64,000 bases of DNA, from NCBI RefSeq assembly GCF_015223055.1, contig NZ_JADFBX010000003.1, forward strand, positions 1-64,000. The letters are read 5' to 3'. Position 1 is the stretch's first letter. The number at the start of each line of letters is the position of its first letter. The position numbers and the translations under genes were made by a program. The DNA is from Pedobacter sp. MC2016-24. Its GTDB lineage: Bacteria; Bacteroidota; Bacteroidia; Sphingobacteriales; Sphingobacteriaceae. The notes beneath the pieces are model-generated. The model had not been told where the DNA came from. It made no database searches and saw only the letters and a program-made list of their open reading frames with translations. This document shows, in pieces, positions 63,684 to 64,000 of the stretch.

Positions 63684-64000
63684 TCAGATGTTGTGTTCAT
63701 TTGCAAATTGAATCAGTCCGGCAATGCCTTGGATGTTCAGTTTTCTATAAATATTCTTACGGTGCGTTTCTATGGTATAAGTGCTTAGAAATAACGCTGT
63801 AGATATCTGCTTACTGCTCATTCCCAATTTAATTAATTTAATGATCTCAATTTCCCGGGCAGATAGCTTCAATTCGTTTGCGAAACTGTCTTGCTGCCAG
63901 GTCGGTGCAGTTTGTTCATGTTGAAAAGGAAAATCGAAACTGGTACCCCCGTTTGCAATCAGGATTATCTTTTCTTTCAATAAGGGTGCAGTAATGTCTT
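63684..64000 (-). CDS. LuxR-type transcriptional regulator, 3' part (truncated by the window edge)
   Basis: The frame stays open to the right edge, past a TTG codon at 63980, so the gene starts beyond the window. The visible C-terminal 105 or so residues contain a LuxR/GerE helix-turn-helix: LKLSAREIEIIKLIKLGMSS, KQISTALFLSTYTIETHRKN and IYRKLNIQGIAGLIQFANEH. The residues just before the TTG (DITAPLL) resemble the end of a PAS domain, so the whole protein may be PAS-LuxR. It lies 81 bp upstream of the hybrid kinase ATG on the same strand; a functional link is possible but not shown. Confidence 0.85.
   Translation of the reverse strand, partial: DITAPLLKEKIILIANGGTSFDFPFQHEQTAPTWQQDSFANELKLSAREIEIIKLIKLGMSSKQISTALFLSTYTIETHRKNIYRKLNIQGIAGLIQFANEHNI

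Noticed and set aside
1..64000. CRISPR arrays, insertion sequences, prophage genes, integrases or attachment sites
   Set aside because: No spaced repeats, transposase or integrase motifs, or flanking direct repeats were seen.

Overview
The window reads as chromosome of a Bacteroidota, most likely a Sphingobacteriaceae member close to Pedobacter. Supporting signs are repeated SusC/SusD pairs, DUF4974-type FecR anti-sigma factors, Bacteroidota-type promoters (TTG/TTTG, about 19 bp, TAnnTTTG), few Shine-Dalgarno sequences and many SPII lipoproteins with Cys-Lys-Lys after the lipobox. No rRNA, tRNA, CRISPR array, insertion sequence or phage gene was seen.

Four complete regulatory/uptake cassettes, each ordered ECF sigma factor, anti-sigma factor, SusC, SusD and then cargo, occupy most of the window. 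Cassette 1 (0.3-14.4 kb) carries a metallohydrolase-like lipoprotein that has lost its zinc ligands, two tandem subtilases, a two-lobed aspartic protease with a PDZ domain, and a TlpA-like thioredoxin. It looks like a protein or peptide utilisation locus. Cassette 2 (24.9-33.6 kb) carries a 66-residue lipoprotein and a Calx-beta-like lipoprotein; its substrate is unknown. Cassette 3 (36.4-45.9 kb) ends with a GH20 beta-N-acetylhexosaminidase, pointing to N-acetylglucosamine-containing glycans. Cassette 4 (46.9-57.7 kb) carries a DUF4843-like lipoprotein, a PKD-like lipoprotein and two TlpA-like thioredoxins. Its anti-sigma factor has no FecR domain and its SusC has no STN domain.

Between the cassettes lie mostly housekeeping and stress genes. 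From 14.4 to 24.8 kb there are a kinase-fold-like protein, an AraC regulator divergent from an MFS exporter, a second (YhhS-like) MFS gene that overlaps the first tail to tail, a quinone-oxidoreductase-like enzyme, PpnP nucleoside phosphorylase, a YbdG-like mechanosensitive channel, a ChaA-like Ca2+/H+ antiporter and an orphan PAS histidine kinase. From 33.6 to 36.4 kb a minus-strand membrane operon holds LemA, a small membrane protein, a GIDE-domain protein and a leucine-rich-repeat membrane protein. Methionine aminopeptidase lies at 45.9 kb. From 57.9 to 64 kb there are an OmpR/EnvZ-type two-component pair, a UspA-like protein with a bestrophin, a hybrid histidine kinase and the 3' part of a LuxR-type regulator that runs off the right edge.

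In each cassette the likely logic is cell-surface signalling. Substrate engagement at SusC is passed through the STN domain to the FecR-type anti-sigma factor, which releases the sigma factor to transcribe the SusC/SusD/cargo genes. Cassette 4 appears to deviate from this wiring. The gene-free stretch at 1-345 holds only an 11-bp triple repeat and a weak promoter-like motif.
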